Source: an uncultured Carnobacteriaceae bacterium
GTDB taxonomy: Bacteria > Bacillota > Bacilli > Lactobacillales > Aerococcaceae
Length of the DNA stretch: 41,969 nt
Direction of reading: 5' to 3'
Assembly (NCBI GenBank): GCA_938039195.1
Contig: CALHVK010000028.1
Location: 1-41,969, forward strand
Part shown: positions 15,431 through 23,740 of the stretch, piece after piece
Layout: every line of letters begins with the position of its first letter
How positions within the stretch are numbered: position 1 is the stretch's first letter
The notes under the pieces: generated by a model
Databases searched by the model: none
What the model saw: the letters and a program-made list of their open reading frames with translations, nothing else
What the model was told of the DNA's origin: nothing
Program-made: the position numbers and the translations under genes

Positions 15431-16057
15431 TTAAATATGATCAGTTACAACTGCTGTATACGTTTGTTCAGTTGCTGGTTCTTCAGTAGTCGTTTCTGTT
15501 GTTGTCGTTGTTTCTGTCGTCGTAGTTTCAGTTGTTGTTTCTACTGTTGTTTCAACCGTTGTGACTTCTTGTGTTGTTGTAGCTTCCGTTGTAGTAGTCG
15601 TACTTCTTTCACGAATATAACCGATATAAATAGTACACTCTTCTTCAGTATATGAAGCACCCGCAAACACTAATGTAGTACTCGCTACAACTCCAGACAA
15701 TACTAATCCAATCATTAAAATAAATTTCTTGCCATTTTTATTTGTGACTAAGAAATAGCCTGCTCCCGTCAGCGCTAAGATTCCTACTGCCATAAATATC
15801 ATGGTAGAATTAGTTCCAGTATTTGGTAACTGACATAATTCTTTGTTGAAATCATATACGAGTATAATTCTTTCTCCGTCTAACGCTTCATAATTCGGCT
15901 CACCTTGTTGGATTGCTTCTTTCTGTTCTGGCGTTAAATCTTTCAATTGAACACTGATAATTTCTGTATTTGTTGCTTCTACTAACCTATTTGATTTCAA
16001 TCCAAAAAATCCAAATAACATGATGATTGTTATTAGTTTTAAACCAATTTTCTTCAT
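15431..16057 (-). CDS. Double-export LPxTG surface protein 4 (type A)
   Basis: The frame opens at a GTG at 16072, but the better start is the ATG at 16057, which follows AGGAAGGTGTGT. This gives 208 residues (MKKIGLKLITI...). The plan is signal peptide (cleavage near VEA, residue 28), DLTPEQKEAIQQGEP (40-54), a lone Cys75, LPNTG (77-81), a membrane span, NKNGKK, and a second hydrophobic stretch ending VFA (132). After that comes ECTIYIGYIRE with Cys141, then a Thr/Glu tail ending VVTDHI. It is the shortest member, and no clear terminator is seen before gene 3. Its function is unknown. Confidence 0.78.
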   Translation of the reverse strand: MKKIGLKLITIIMLFGFFGLKSNRLVEATNTEIISVQLKDLTPEQKEAIQQGEPNYEALDGERIILVYDFNKELCQLPNTGTNSTMIFMAVGILALTGAGYFLVTNKNGKKFILMIGLVLSGVVASTTLVFAGASYTEEECTIYIGYIRERSTTTTTEATTTQEVTTVETTVETTTETTTTETTTTTETTTEEPATEQTYTAVVTDHI

Positions 16058-16091
16058 ACACACCTTCCTCACTTTTTATGAATTCACTTTT

Positions 16092-16120
16092 ATTATCACA
16101 TAACTCCCCTTGAAACTCAA
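16092..16120 (-). promoter_or_regulatory. Promoter of surface protein gene 4
   Basis: TTGAGT (16120-16115), 17 nt and GATAAT (16097-16092) on the minus strand. A perfect 12-bp palindrome GTGAAATTTCAC (16130-16141) lies just upstream and may be an operator. Confidence 0.55.
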
Positions 16121-16184
16121 ATAATTCTTGTGAAATTTCACAAACTCTTCACATTTAAACCTTTCCATCTATATTAGCAAATAC

Positions 16185-16214
16185 AAAAAAACTGGCGAAG
16201 TTTCCTTCACCAGT
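16185..16214 (-). terminator. Terminator of surface protein gene 5
   Basis: ACTGGCGAAG (16191-16200) pairs with CTTCACCAGT (16205-16214, one mismatch), with a run of T on the minus strand. Confidence 0.8.
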
Positions 16215-16230
16215 TTCGTTTCATATTGAA

Positions 16231-17007
16231 TTATAAATGATCATACGGGAATACACTAGCATCACCCATTGTAGTTTCTTCTGTCGTAGTAGTTGTTGCT
16301 TCAGTAGTCGTAGTTGATTCTGTAGTAGTTGTTGATTCTGTTGTTGTAGTAGACTCTGTTGTTGATTCAGTAGTCTCTTCTGTAGTTGTAGTAGACTCTG
16401 TTGTTGATTCCGTAGTCTCTTCTGTTGTTGTAGTTGCTTCAGTTGATTCTGCCGTTGTAGCTTCTGTAGTCTCTTCAGTTGATTCTACCGTTGTAGCTTC
16501 TGTAGTTGCTTCTGCTGAAGTTGTTGACTCAATTGTTGTTTCAACTGATTCATTGATGAATCCTACATATTTGTAACAGCTATCGTCCGATAAAGTTTCA
16601 TTTGCAGATACAACTGATGTTGCAGCAACTGCTCCTGATAATACAAGTCCTGCCATTAATACCATTTTCTTACCATTTTTGTTTGTTACTAAGAAGTATG
16701 CAGCACCTGTTAATGCTACGATTCCAGCAACCATCATCATTGCTTGAGAACCTGTACCAGTTTCTGGTAATGCTGGCGCTAATTGACATGCGTTTTTGTC
16801 GTACGCATAGACTAATAAAGTACGTTCACCTTCTTTTGCTGGAGCAGGCTGTCCAGGTTGGATTGCCTCACGTTGTTCTTTTGTTAAATCAGTGATATTT
16901 ACAGTAAGCACTTCTGGAGTTGCCGCTTGCGCTACTGTATTTGAGAATAGCCCTACTAGACCTAATAAAGTTACAATCACTAATAATTTTGCAGATAATT
17001 TTTTCAT
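16231..17007 (-). CDS. Double-export LPxTG surface protein 5 (type A)
   Basis: The largest member has 258 residues. The signal peptide ends AQA (28), then come DLTKEQREAIQPGQP (40-54), Cys74, LPETG (80-84), a membrane span, NKNGKK, and a second hydrophobic stretch ending VVSA (135). Cys144 (SCYKYVGFI) precedes an 85-residue tail built from TTE/STT units, and the protein ends PYDHL. The first 55 mature residues are nearly the same as in protein 1, so genes 1 and 5 bracket the array with close relatives. The tail contains a 42-bp tandem duplication and is a likely site of length variation. It has its own promoter and terminator. Its function is unknown. Confidence 0.8.
   Translation of the reverse strand: MKKLSAKLLVIVTLLGLVGLFSNTVAQAATPEVLTVNITDLTKEQREAIQPGQPAPAKEGERTLLVYAYDKNACQLAPALPETGTGSQAMMMVAGIVALTGAAYFLVTNKNGKKMVLMAGLVLSGAVAATSVVSANETLSDDSCYKYVGFINESVETTIESTTSAEATTEATTVESTEETTEATTAESTEATTTTEETTESTTESTTTTEETTESTTESTTTTESTTTTESTTTTEATTTTTEETTMGDASVFPYDHL
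16346..16429. repeat. 42-bp in-frame tandem repeat in surface protein gene 5
   Basis: There are two adjacent 42-bp units (16346-16387 and 16388-16429) with two differences. Each encodes 14 residues of Thr/Glu/Ser tail. Being a multiple of three, gain or loss of a unit would keep the frame. Confidence 0.75.
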
Positions 17008-17040
17008 TCATATCTTCCTTTCTATCTTTACTGCCGAAAT

Positions 17041-17069
17041 ATAGTATCATACCAAAAAAACTATTGCAA
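17041..17069 (-). promoter_or_regulatory. Promoter of surface protein gene 5
   Basis: TTGCAA (17069-17064), 17 nt and TACTAT (17046-17041) on the minus strand. TCACAATGTGA (17103-17113), an imperfect palindrome, lies further upstream. Confidence 0.65.
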
Positions 17070-17225
17070 ATAATTTCCTCTCTCGAGCATTAATTTGCAT
17101 TTTCACAATGTGATACAAATTCTATAAACGTTGAAAACATCTATATAAAAGCCCTTTCAACGTATTTTTTTCAAAATTAATTCACTAAATTCACAAACAC
17201 CCCATACAATTTTCCTTTCATTTAG

Positions 17226-17387
17226 CTACAACTATACCCTATCAAATCGCATTTCATTTATACAAAAAAAGAGACCTTCGGATTAAATAGTACCCAAACA
17301 ATGTCTCTTTTCTGGTGTCTTTATTCGCACTACAACTATACACTGTCAAATTGCAATTCATTTATATAGAAAAAGAGACCTTCGGAT
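17226..17387. repeat. Direct repeat with core-less version of the structured element
   Basis: Two copies of a 58-bp segment (17226-17283 and 17330-17387) match at most positions, and each ends in GAGACCTTCGGAT. After the second copy comes the full element C. After the first, only about 20 nt separate it from GTCTCTTTTC, giving a short terminator-like hairpin (about 17268-17311) that looks like the element with its core and most of one arm deleted. Confidence 0.75.
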
Positions 17388-17546
17388 TTTATAGTAACAA
17401 CAATAGCGAGTGTAATTGATTCGAATTACGGACGCTAAGGATTTTAATCCATAGCATCCGTTTGAGAATCGATAGGAAGTGAGACGCAAGGCTCACTCCG
17501 GTACAGCTATTGTAGTTACTATAAAAATATCCGAAGGATCTCTTTT
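17371..17546 (+). repeat. Structured intergenic repeat, copy C
   Basis: Outer arms GAGACCTTCGGAT and ATCCGAAGGATCTC, with TAGTAAC/GTTACTA and CAATAGC/GCTATTG inside, enclose the core: GAATTA (17423-17428), stem 1 (GGACGCTA/TAGCATCC), TTTGAGAATC and stem 2 (AGTGAG/CTCACT). It is the most diverged copy but keeps the same fold. It lies directly downstream of the ABC exporter operon and carries T runs on both sides, so it can terminate. No gene is seen in 17008-17560. Confidence 0.8.
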
Positions 17547-17560
17547 CTATTATTTGTGCA

Positions 17561-19366
17561 CTAATCGAGTTCGATTTGGCCTGTGTATAGTTTGTAGTAG
17601 ATTCCACGTTTTTCCATAAGACTCTCATGGTCTCCACGTTCAATAATCTCACCGTGATCCATTACCATAATCACATCTGAATTACGAATCGTAGATAAAC
17701 GGTGGGCAATTACAAATGAAGTACGCCCTTCCATCAATTGGTCCATACCACGTGAAATCAACGCCTCTGTATGGCTATCAATCGAACTTGTTGCTTCATC
17801 TAGAATTAACACTTTAGGGTTTGCAACGGCAGCACGCGCAATTGCGAGTAATTGACGTTGTCCTTGAGACAAGCCTTCGCCGTCCCCTGTAATTTCTGTT
17901 TGATACCCTTGTGGAAGACGTTTAATAAAGCTATGGGCATTCGCAAGTTTCGCCGCTTTAATCACTTCATCATCCGTCGCATCTAAGTTCCCATAACGAA
18001 TATTATCCGCAATCGTTCCAGTAAATAAATGCGTGTCTTGCAACACGATAGAAATCGTCTTACGTAAGTCATCTTTCTTAATCTTCGTTACTGGAATCTC
18101 ATCGAAAGTAATAACCCCAGAATCAATTTCGTAGAAACGGTTAATTAAGTTTGTAATGGTTGTTTTACCAGCACCAGTCGCCCCAACAAAGGCTACTTTC
18201 AATCCTGGTTCAGCCCATACATTGATATCTTTTAAGATACGCACGCCTGGCACATAACCAAAGTCAACATTGTGTAGTTGGATGTTTCCGACAACTGGAA
18301 TCCGTTTGTCACCATCCACCCAATACCATTGTTTTGGATCGCGTTGGTCCAAAGTAACCGTTCCTTCATCGACTTCAGGTTCTTCACGAAGAATCGCAAA
18401 GATACGTTCAGCCCCTGCCATCGCACTAAGAAGTACATTCATTTGTTGAGACATTTGACCAAGTGGTTGCGCGAATGTTCTTGAGAATTGTAGGAATGAG
18501 GCAAGTCCCCCGATATCCATTGTATTAATAATTACCAAGTATCCACCAACTGCCGCTGTAATCGCATAGTTCACGTAACTGATGTTTCCTAAAATTGGGA
18601 ACATGATACTTGAATAGAATTGTGCGTTCGTTGCAGCTTCTTGAAGCTCAGTGTTGAGTTTATTGAACTCATCAAGCACTTTATGTTCGTGGTTAAATAC
18701 TTTAACAACTTTTTGTCCTTCAATATGCTCTTCCACGAATCCATTCACTTGTCCAAGAATCGCTTGTTGCGCAGCGAATTGTTTTCCTGATTTTACCCCT
18801 AGTTTCTTCACGATTTGGAACATCAAGAATACCATTGCAATTAAAAGCACTGTTAAAATCGGTGAAAGAATAATCATCATCACAAATGTCAATACTAATT
18901 GAAGGATTGAGCTGATAATCATTAACATACTGTTGTTAAACGCATTTTGAATGTTTTCAAAGTCGTTTGTAAAACGAGACATTAAGTCTCCGTGCTTATT
19001 CGTATCAAAGAAACGAATTGGCAAGCTTTGAATATGGTTGAATAAATCTGCACGCATTTTTTCGATGGTATTTTGTCCAACAGTTACCATCAAACGTGCT
19101 GAGAAGTAGCTGGCTGTTGCTCCTAGAACATACACAATAGCAATGAAACCAAGCATTTTCGCTAATCCTGCTAAATCTCCTGTTTCAATGAAATCATTGA
19201 TTAACGGACGAATCGCATAAGTACCGATAATTCCGGATGCACTTGAAACGATTAAGCAGACTACAACAACTGCAAGAGTCCATTTACTCTTCCATAAATA
19301 ACCCCATAAGTCTGCCAAAGTTTGTTTTATATTTTCTGGACGTTTTGGCCCTTTATTTCTACTCAT
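17561..19366 (-). CDS. Heterodimeric ABC exporter, subunit with canonical catalytic Glu
   Basis: The 601-residue half-transporter has six membrane spans in the first 320 residues followed by an ATPase domain. It has Walker A GATGAGKTT, the signature in the altered form LSQGQ, Walker B VLILDEATSSID with catalytic Glu, and the H-loop IAHRLST. The altered signature together with the partner's DDSTS Walker B predicts one degenerate and one active ATP site. This is the arrangement of LmrCD, BmrCD and EfrCD multidrug exporters. It overlaps the upstream partner gene by 8 nt. The substrate is unknown; drugs, lipids or peptides are all possible. Confidence 0.88.
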   Translation of the reverse strand: MSRNKGPKRPENIKQTLADLWGYLWKSKWTLAVVVVCLIVSSASGIIGTYAIRPLINDFIETGDLAGLAKMLGFIAIVYVLGATASYFSARLMVTVGQNTIEKMRADLFNHIQSLPIRFFDTNKHGDLMSRFTNDFENIQNAFNNSMLMIISSILQLVLTFVMMIILSPILTVLLIAMVFLMFQIVKKLGVKSGKQFAAQQAILGQVNGFVEEHIEGQKVVKVFNHEHKVLDEFNKLNTELQEAATNAQFYSSIMFPILGNISYVNYAITAAVGGYLVIINTMDIGGLASFLQFSRTFAQPLGQMSQQMNVLLSAMAGAERIFAILREEPEVDEGTVTLDQRDPKQWYWVDGDKRIPVVGNIQLHNVDFGYVPGVRILKDINVWAEPGLKVAFVGATGAGKTTITNLINRFYEIDSGVITFDEIPVTKIKKDDLRKTISIVLQDTHLFTGTIADNIRYGNLDATDDEVIKAAKLANAHSFIKRLPQGYQTEITGDGEGLSQGQRQLLAIARAAVANPKVLILDEATSSIDSHTEALISRGMDQLMEGRTSFVIAHRLSTIRNSDVIMVMDHGEIIERGDHESLMEKRGIYYKLYTGQIELD

Positions 19367-21095
19367 CTCCTTTGGCTCCTTTCATTTGGGTTTCAAAAAT
19401 ATCACGATACAAGTCGTTTGTTTCCATTAACTCTTCGTGAGTTCCTAGTCCACCTACTTTACCATCATCTAATACAAGAATATTGTCTGCACCTTGGATG
19501 GATGAAATTCGTTGAGCAATAATGATGACCGTTGTATCTGGTAAATGGTTAAAGAACGCTTCACGAATTTTTGAGTCAGTGGCCGTATCCACTGCTGAAG
19601 TGGAATCGTCTAAAATTAACACGGCTGGTTTACGTAACATCGCACGAGCAATTGTCAGACGTTGTTTTTGCCCACCAGAGAAGTTTGAACCACCTTGTTC
19701 TACACGAGTGTCGTATCCATCTGGCATTTCCATAATGAAGTCATGCGCTTGAGCGTGTTTCGCCGCTTGAATCATCTCTTCTTCTGTCGCATTTGGATTT
19801 CCCCATAAGAGGTTCTCACGAATCGTTCCAGAGAATAATGTGTTCTTTTGTAATACCATCGATACGTTTTGACGTAAATCTGCAAAACGATAGTCACGAA
19901 CATCATGACCACCCACACGAACCGTACCAGCTGTTGTGTCATAGAGTCGAGGAATCAACTGTACAAGAGAAGATTTTCCTGAACCTGTTGGCCCGATAAT
20001 CCCGAACACTTCACCTGGTTTAATCTTGAAGCTGATATTGCTTAACACTTCTTCATCTTGTTGTTTCCCGTAAGAGAAATGAACATGGTCGAATTCGACT
20101 TCACCATAGACTTTGTCCACAGTAATTGGATATTCTGGCTCTTCTACATCAATATTTGTATCTAATACTTCGAAGATACGGTCCATAGAAGCTTTTGTTA
20201 TTGTTAACATAACGAATACGAATGAAATCATCATGAGAGACATCAAGATTTGTGTAATATAAGAAATGAAACTGATCAAATCCCCGGTTGTCATCGTGCC
20301 GCTAATAACAAGACCGCCACCAAACCACATGACTGCAATCGTTACTGCATAAATGGTTAATTGCATGATCGGGTTATTCCACATCACGACATACATCGCA
20401 TGTAGGGCACGTTCTCTAAATGTAGAGTTTTCTTTACCAAATTTCTTCTTCTCGAACGTTTCACGGACAAATGATTTTACAACGCGAATACCGATAAAAT
20501 TTTCTTGCAATGTACGGTTGATACCGTCTGTTGCTTGTTGTAATTTTCTAAAGCGAGGAAAGGCTGTAGAAATAATTAATGCTAATGAAAGGACTAAGAT
20601 TGGTACAGCAACCATGAAGACAAGAGATAATTGCGCATTGATACTTACCGCAAAGAAGATGGCGAAGATAAACATCATAGGCGCACGCGCTAAAATACGC
20701 ATCGTCATAATGGCTGTATTTTGAATATTGTTAACGTCACTTGTCATACGCGTAATTAAAGATGCATTTGAAAAGTGATCTATGTTCTTAAATGAGAAGG
20801 CTTGAATTTTCTTCATTTCAGCAGAACGTAATTCTGCAGCTACTCCAGCTCCGGCAATCGATGCAAATTTCGCACCAAGTACTCCGGCAGATAGGGAAAC
20901 AATGGCAACCAGAACCATAATCAATCCTTGTTGCATAATATAGCCTAAGTCTTTATTTGGAATCCCTTCGTCGATAATTTGCTTCATAATAATCGGTTGC
21001 GCTACTTCACAGAGCACCTCGATTAAGATGGCAAAAAACGCTAAGAAAGGATATTTTTTATACTTACTAAAAAACGGAATAATCTGTTTTAGCAT
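19359..21095 (-). CDS. Heterodimeric ABC exporter, subunit with degenerate Walker B
   Basis: The 578-residue half-transporter is the first gene of a two-gene operon. It has six N-terminal spans, Walker A GPTGSGKSS, signature FSGGQ, and Walker B VLILDDSTSAVD, in which Asp replaces the catalytic Glu. H-loop IAQRISS also departs from the canonical His (Gln in IAQR), a second mark of a degenerate site. Together with the downstream 601-residue subunit it should form an asymmetric exporter of the LmrCD type. Translation starts at ATG after AAAGGAGTGAG. A promoter sits about 90 nt upstream. Confidence 0.88.
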   Translation of the reverse strand: MLKQIIPFFSKYKKYPFLAFFAILIEVLCEVAQPIIMKQIIDEGIPNKDLGYIMQQGLIMVLVAIVSLSAGVLGAKFASIAGAGVAAELRSAEMKKIQAFSFKNIDHFSNASLITRMTSDVNNIQNTAIMTMRILARAPMMFIFAIFFAVSINAQLSLVFMVAVPILVLSLALIISTAFPRFRKLQQATDGINRTLQENFIGIRVVKSFVRETFEKKKFGKENSTFRERALHAMYVVMWNNPIMQLTIYAVTIAVMWFGGGLVISGTMTTGDLISFISYITQILMSLMMISFVFVMLTITKASMDRIFEVLDTNIDVEEPEYPITVDKVYGEVEFDHVHFSYGKQQDEEVLSNISFKIKPGEVFGIIGPTGSGKSSLVQLIPRLYDTTAGTVRVGGHDVRDYRFADLRQNVSMVLQKNTLFSGTIRENLLWGNPNATEEEMIQAAKHAQAHDFIMEMPDGYDTRVEQGGSNFSGGQKQRLTIARAMLRKPAVLILDDSTSAVDTATDSKIREAFFNHLPDTTVIIIAQRISSIQGADNILVLDDGKVGGLGTHEELMETNDLYRDIFETQMKGAKGDE

Positions 21096-21183
21096 TTTCT
21101 CACTCCTTTATATTGATTTTGATAATAAAAAATTGTCCCTGAGTCACCCCAAAGACACGTAATCAGCTCGAATCACTAGAATA

Positions 21184-21212
21184 ATTCTATCAATCTTTAT
21201 CCTTGTTTTCAA
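21184..21212 (-). promoter_or_regulatory. Promoter of the ABC exporter operon
   Basis: TTGAAA (21212-21207), 17 nt and TAGAAT (21189-21184) on the minus strand, leaving a leader of about 80 nt in which I see no clear riboswitch. The 300-bp gap 21096-21395 otherwise holds only the thrC promoter. Confidence 0.55.
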
Positions 21213-21330
21213 CAGATTGCCCTTTGTTTTTTAACGAAATTTTCATTTTATTTTAAGGAAAATCTTTCTGTTTAAAATGACTCCAACTCCCCACTCCAAA
21301 ATTTCTTTTCGCGTAAAATAGGCCTGTGTT

Positions 21331-21360
21331 TTGTGTTCAGAGCGCGATTTATGGTACAAT
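21331..21360 (+). promoter_or_regulatory. thrC promoter
   Basis: TTGTGT (21331-21336), an 18-nt spacer and TACAAT (21355-21360), with GAGGGA (21385-21390) as ribosome site before a GTG start. Confidence 0.6.
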
Positions 21361-21395
21361 GAGCGCAACGAAATTTTAGAAAGCGAGGGACTCAA

Positions 21396-22886
21396 GTGTC
21401 CACAATTCAATACATTAGTACACGAGACACAAACAACCGCGTTACAGCTTCACAAGCCATTTTAAAAGGAATTGCTGAAGACGGTGGTTTATATGTACCG
21501 ACTGCCCTCCCAGAAGTGACTCTGGACTGGGAAGTTTTAAAAACTCAAAGTTATCAAGAAATAGCCATCGACATTTTATCTGCCTTTTTAACAGATTTTA
21601 CAAAAGAAGAAATCACACAATGCGTGCATTCCGCATACGATACAACGTTTGATACAAAAGAAATCGCACCTGTGAAGAAAGTTGGCGACCGTCATTTCAT
21701 GGAACTTTTCCACGGAAGAACTATCGCCTTCAAGGACATGGCGCTTTCCATCTTGCCATATCTGCTTACAACTGCAGCAAAGAAAAACCAATCGGATAAA
21801 GAAATCGTCATTTTAACAGCGACTTCAGGAGACACTGGTAAAGCTGCCCTTGCAGGATTTGCGGATGTTCCTCATACAAATATCATCGTCTTTTATCCAA
21901 AAGGTGGCGTAAGTACGATTCAAGAACGCCAAATGGTGACACAAGCAGGCGATAACACTTTTGTATATGGTGTTGAAGGAAACTTCGATGACGCACAAAC
22001 AAAAGTGAAAGAGTTATTCGCGGATAAAGAACTAAACGCAACACTAGCAGAAAAAGGATTCCAATTCTCTTCTGCAAACTCCATCAATATCGGACGTCTT
22101 TGCCCACAAATCGTTTACTACGTATTCGCGTACGCACAACTAGTGAAAGACGGTACTCTGGCTATTGGCGAGCCTATGAACGTTGTCGTTCCAACTGGTA
22201 ACTTCGGGAACATTCTAGCAGCCTACTACGCAAAAGGTATCGGTGTTCCAATTAACAAACTCATCTGTGCTTCAAACGAAAACGATGTACTTGTTGATTT
22301 CTTCCAAACAGGAACATACAACCGACTACGTGAATTTAAATTAACAAGTTCTCCAAGTATGGATATTCTTGTTTCAAGTAACCTTGAGCGTTTTGTCTTT
22401 GAATTAACAGGACGCAGCTCTCAGGAAACAAATGCACTGATGACTTCTCTAAAAGAAAACGGAAGCTACTCTGTTCCAAATACAGATACGGCTCTCTTCC
22501 AACAATTTTATGGAAACCGTGCAAGCCAAGAAGAAACAGCTCAAACGATTCACGATGTATTCAAGAGCGAGCACTACTTATTAGATCCACACACTGCAGT
22601 CGCAGATGCTGTGTATACGAAATATAAGAAAGAAACAGGAGACGCCACTCCTACGGTGGTGGTATCGACTGCTAGTCCATATAAATTCCCACAAAGCGTA
22701 CTTTCAGCTCTAGACGTGGATACGAATCAATCAGATGTAGAACTCATGGATGCGATTCAACAAGAAAGCGGCATTGCCATTCCAACAGCTGTTACAAGCG
22801 TATTGGATGCGCCAATTCGTCATACAAAAGTTCTTTCAATCGAAGGCATGAAACAATCAGTCCTTGATTCATTAAACATTCAATAA
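21396..22886 (+). CDS. thrC: Threonine synthase
   Basis: The 496-residue PLP enzyme converts O-phosphohomoserine to threonine. The Schiff-base lysine is Lys113 in HGRTIAFKDMALS. Further motifs are TATSGDTGKAALAGF (about 140-154), the phosphate-binding glycine-rich stretch VVPTGNFGN, and an N-terminal YISTRD typical of the longer class of threonine synthase. The start is GTG (21396) with a well-placed GAGGGA. It stands alone with its own promoter and a strong shared terminator; thrB and hom are not nearby. It is the window's only amino-acid biosynthesis gene. Confidence 0.95.
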   Translation: MSTIQYISTRDTNNRVTASQAILKGIAEDGGLYVPTALPEVTLDWEVLKTQSYQEIAIDILSAFLTDFTKEEITQCVHSAYDTTFDTKEIAPVKKVGDRHFMELFHGRTIAFKDMALSILPYLLTTAAKKNQSDKEIVILTATSGDTGKAALAGFADVPHTNIIVFYPKGGVSTIQERQMVTQAGDNTFVYGVEGNFDDAQTKVKELFADKELNATLAEKGFQFSSANSINIGRLCPQIVYYVFAYAQLVKDGTLAIGEPMNVVVPTGNFGNILAAYYAKGIGVPINKLICASNENDVLVDFFQTGTYNRLREFKLTSSPSMDILVSSNLERFVFELTGRSSQETNALMTSLKENGSYSVPNTDTALFQQFYGNRASQEETAQTIHDVFKSEHYLLDPHTAVADAVYTKYKKETGDATPTVVVSTASPYKFPQSVLSALDVDTNQSDVELMDAIQQESGIAIPTAVTSVLDAPIRHTKVLSIEGMKQSVLDSLNIQ

Positions 22887-22890
22887 AACA

Positions 22891-22938
22891 AATAAAGACA
22901 AGAAATAGTTTATTCCACTATTTCTTGTCTTCTTTTTA
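22891..22938. terminator. Bidirectional terminator between thrC and nitroreductase
   Basis: AAGACAAGAAATAGT (22895-22909) pairs perfectly with ACTATTTCTTGTCTT (22917-22931), with A-rich and T-rich flanks that serve both convergent genes. Confidence 0.9.
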
Positions 22939-23685
22939 TTCTTCCGTTAGGAATCCTTGTGCTTTTAGTACATCAAACATTTCCGCACGTTTTGCACCAA
23001 GCGTGTGGTATTTTGTAGACACTTGTTTTGTAAAAGCATCTACACGTCGGTTAGCATCACGAAGATCGTAATATTCTGTCACTGTCGCATCATACTCTTT
23101 CAACTCTTCTAATGGATTCTCCAGTTCATGGTATCCATTTTCCATATGAATGACTTCTTTTGGAAGACGCGGTTTTAATTGTGGCTCTTGGGAGGGCCAA
23201 CCTACCGCTAACCCGATTGCTGGGTAAGTGTATTTTGGTAAATTTAGTAACTCGACGATTTTTGCTGTGTCGTTAAAGAAACTTCCTAGATACACAGTCC
23301 CCATCCCTAAAGATTCTGCTGCTACAACCACATTTTGCGCTGCAATCACTGCATCTGTTAGTCCTGATACGAAACGGTCTGCGCTCCCTTGAACGCCTAC
23401 TTCTTGTCCTAAGGCTTTTGCAATTTCCGTGTTACGACGTTGGTCCACCACGAATACAAATAGATGTCCATTGTTAGCCACATAAGGTTGCCCACTCACT
23501 GCAGCTAATTCCTTCTTCAATTCTGGGTCTGTTACACTAATAATCGAATAGGCTTGTAAGTACATACTTGAAGCTGTTCTTTGCGCCACTTCTACAAGTA
23601 AATCCACTTCCTCTTTCGTTAAAGGTTTGTCTTCAAACGCACGAATTGTACGGTGGTTGAGTTGTGTTTTGATGGTTTCATTCAT
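22936..23685 (-). CDS. NADPH-dependent flavin nitroreductase (NfsA/FRP type)
   Basis: The 249-residue FMN oxidoreductase is of the NfsA/NfrA group. HRTIRAF (12-18) contacts FMN phosphate, ASSMYLQAYS (38-47) and SLGMGTVYLGS follow, and GLAVGWPSQEPQLKPRLP (in two halves, about 157-174) is the group's fingerprint. It is expected to be cytoplasmic, reducing flavins, quinones or nitro compounds with NADPH. The physiological substrate is not predictable. It sits downstream of mecA on the same strand but behind a terminator, so it is probably expressed separately. Confidence 0.88.
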   Translation of the reverse strand: MNETIKTQLNHRTIRAFEDKPLTKEEVDLLVEVAQRTASSMYLQAYSIISVTDPELKKELAAVSGQPYVANNGHLFVFVVDQRRNTEIAKALGQEVGVQGSADRFVSGLTDAVIAAQNVVVAAESLGMGTVYLGSFFNDTAKIVELLNLPKYTYPAIGLAVGWPSQEPQLKPRLPKEVIHMENGYHELENPLEELKEYDATVTEYYDLRDANRRVDAFTKQVSTKYHTLGAKRAEMFDVLKAQGFLTEE

Positions 23686-23705
23686 TTTGATTACTCCTTT
23701 GTATC

Positions 23706-23734
23706 AAAAAAAGAGTCGACTGCTCAACTCTTTT
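23706..23734 (-). terminator. mecA terminator
   Basis: AAAAAGAGT and ACTCTTTTT arms with T runs on both strands, between mecA and the nitroreductase gene. Confidence 0.75.
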
Positions 23735-23740
23735 TGTTTT

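Noticed and set aside
12748..17007. Each surface gene as two genes fused by a sequencing frameshift
   Set aside because: Five independent copies share the same uninterrupted plan and spacing, which errors would not produce.
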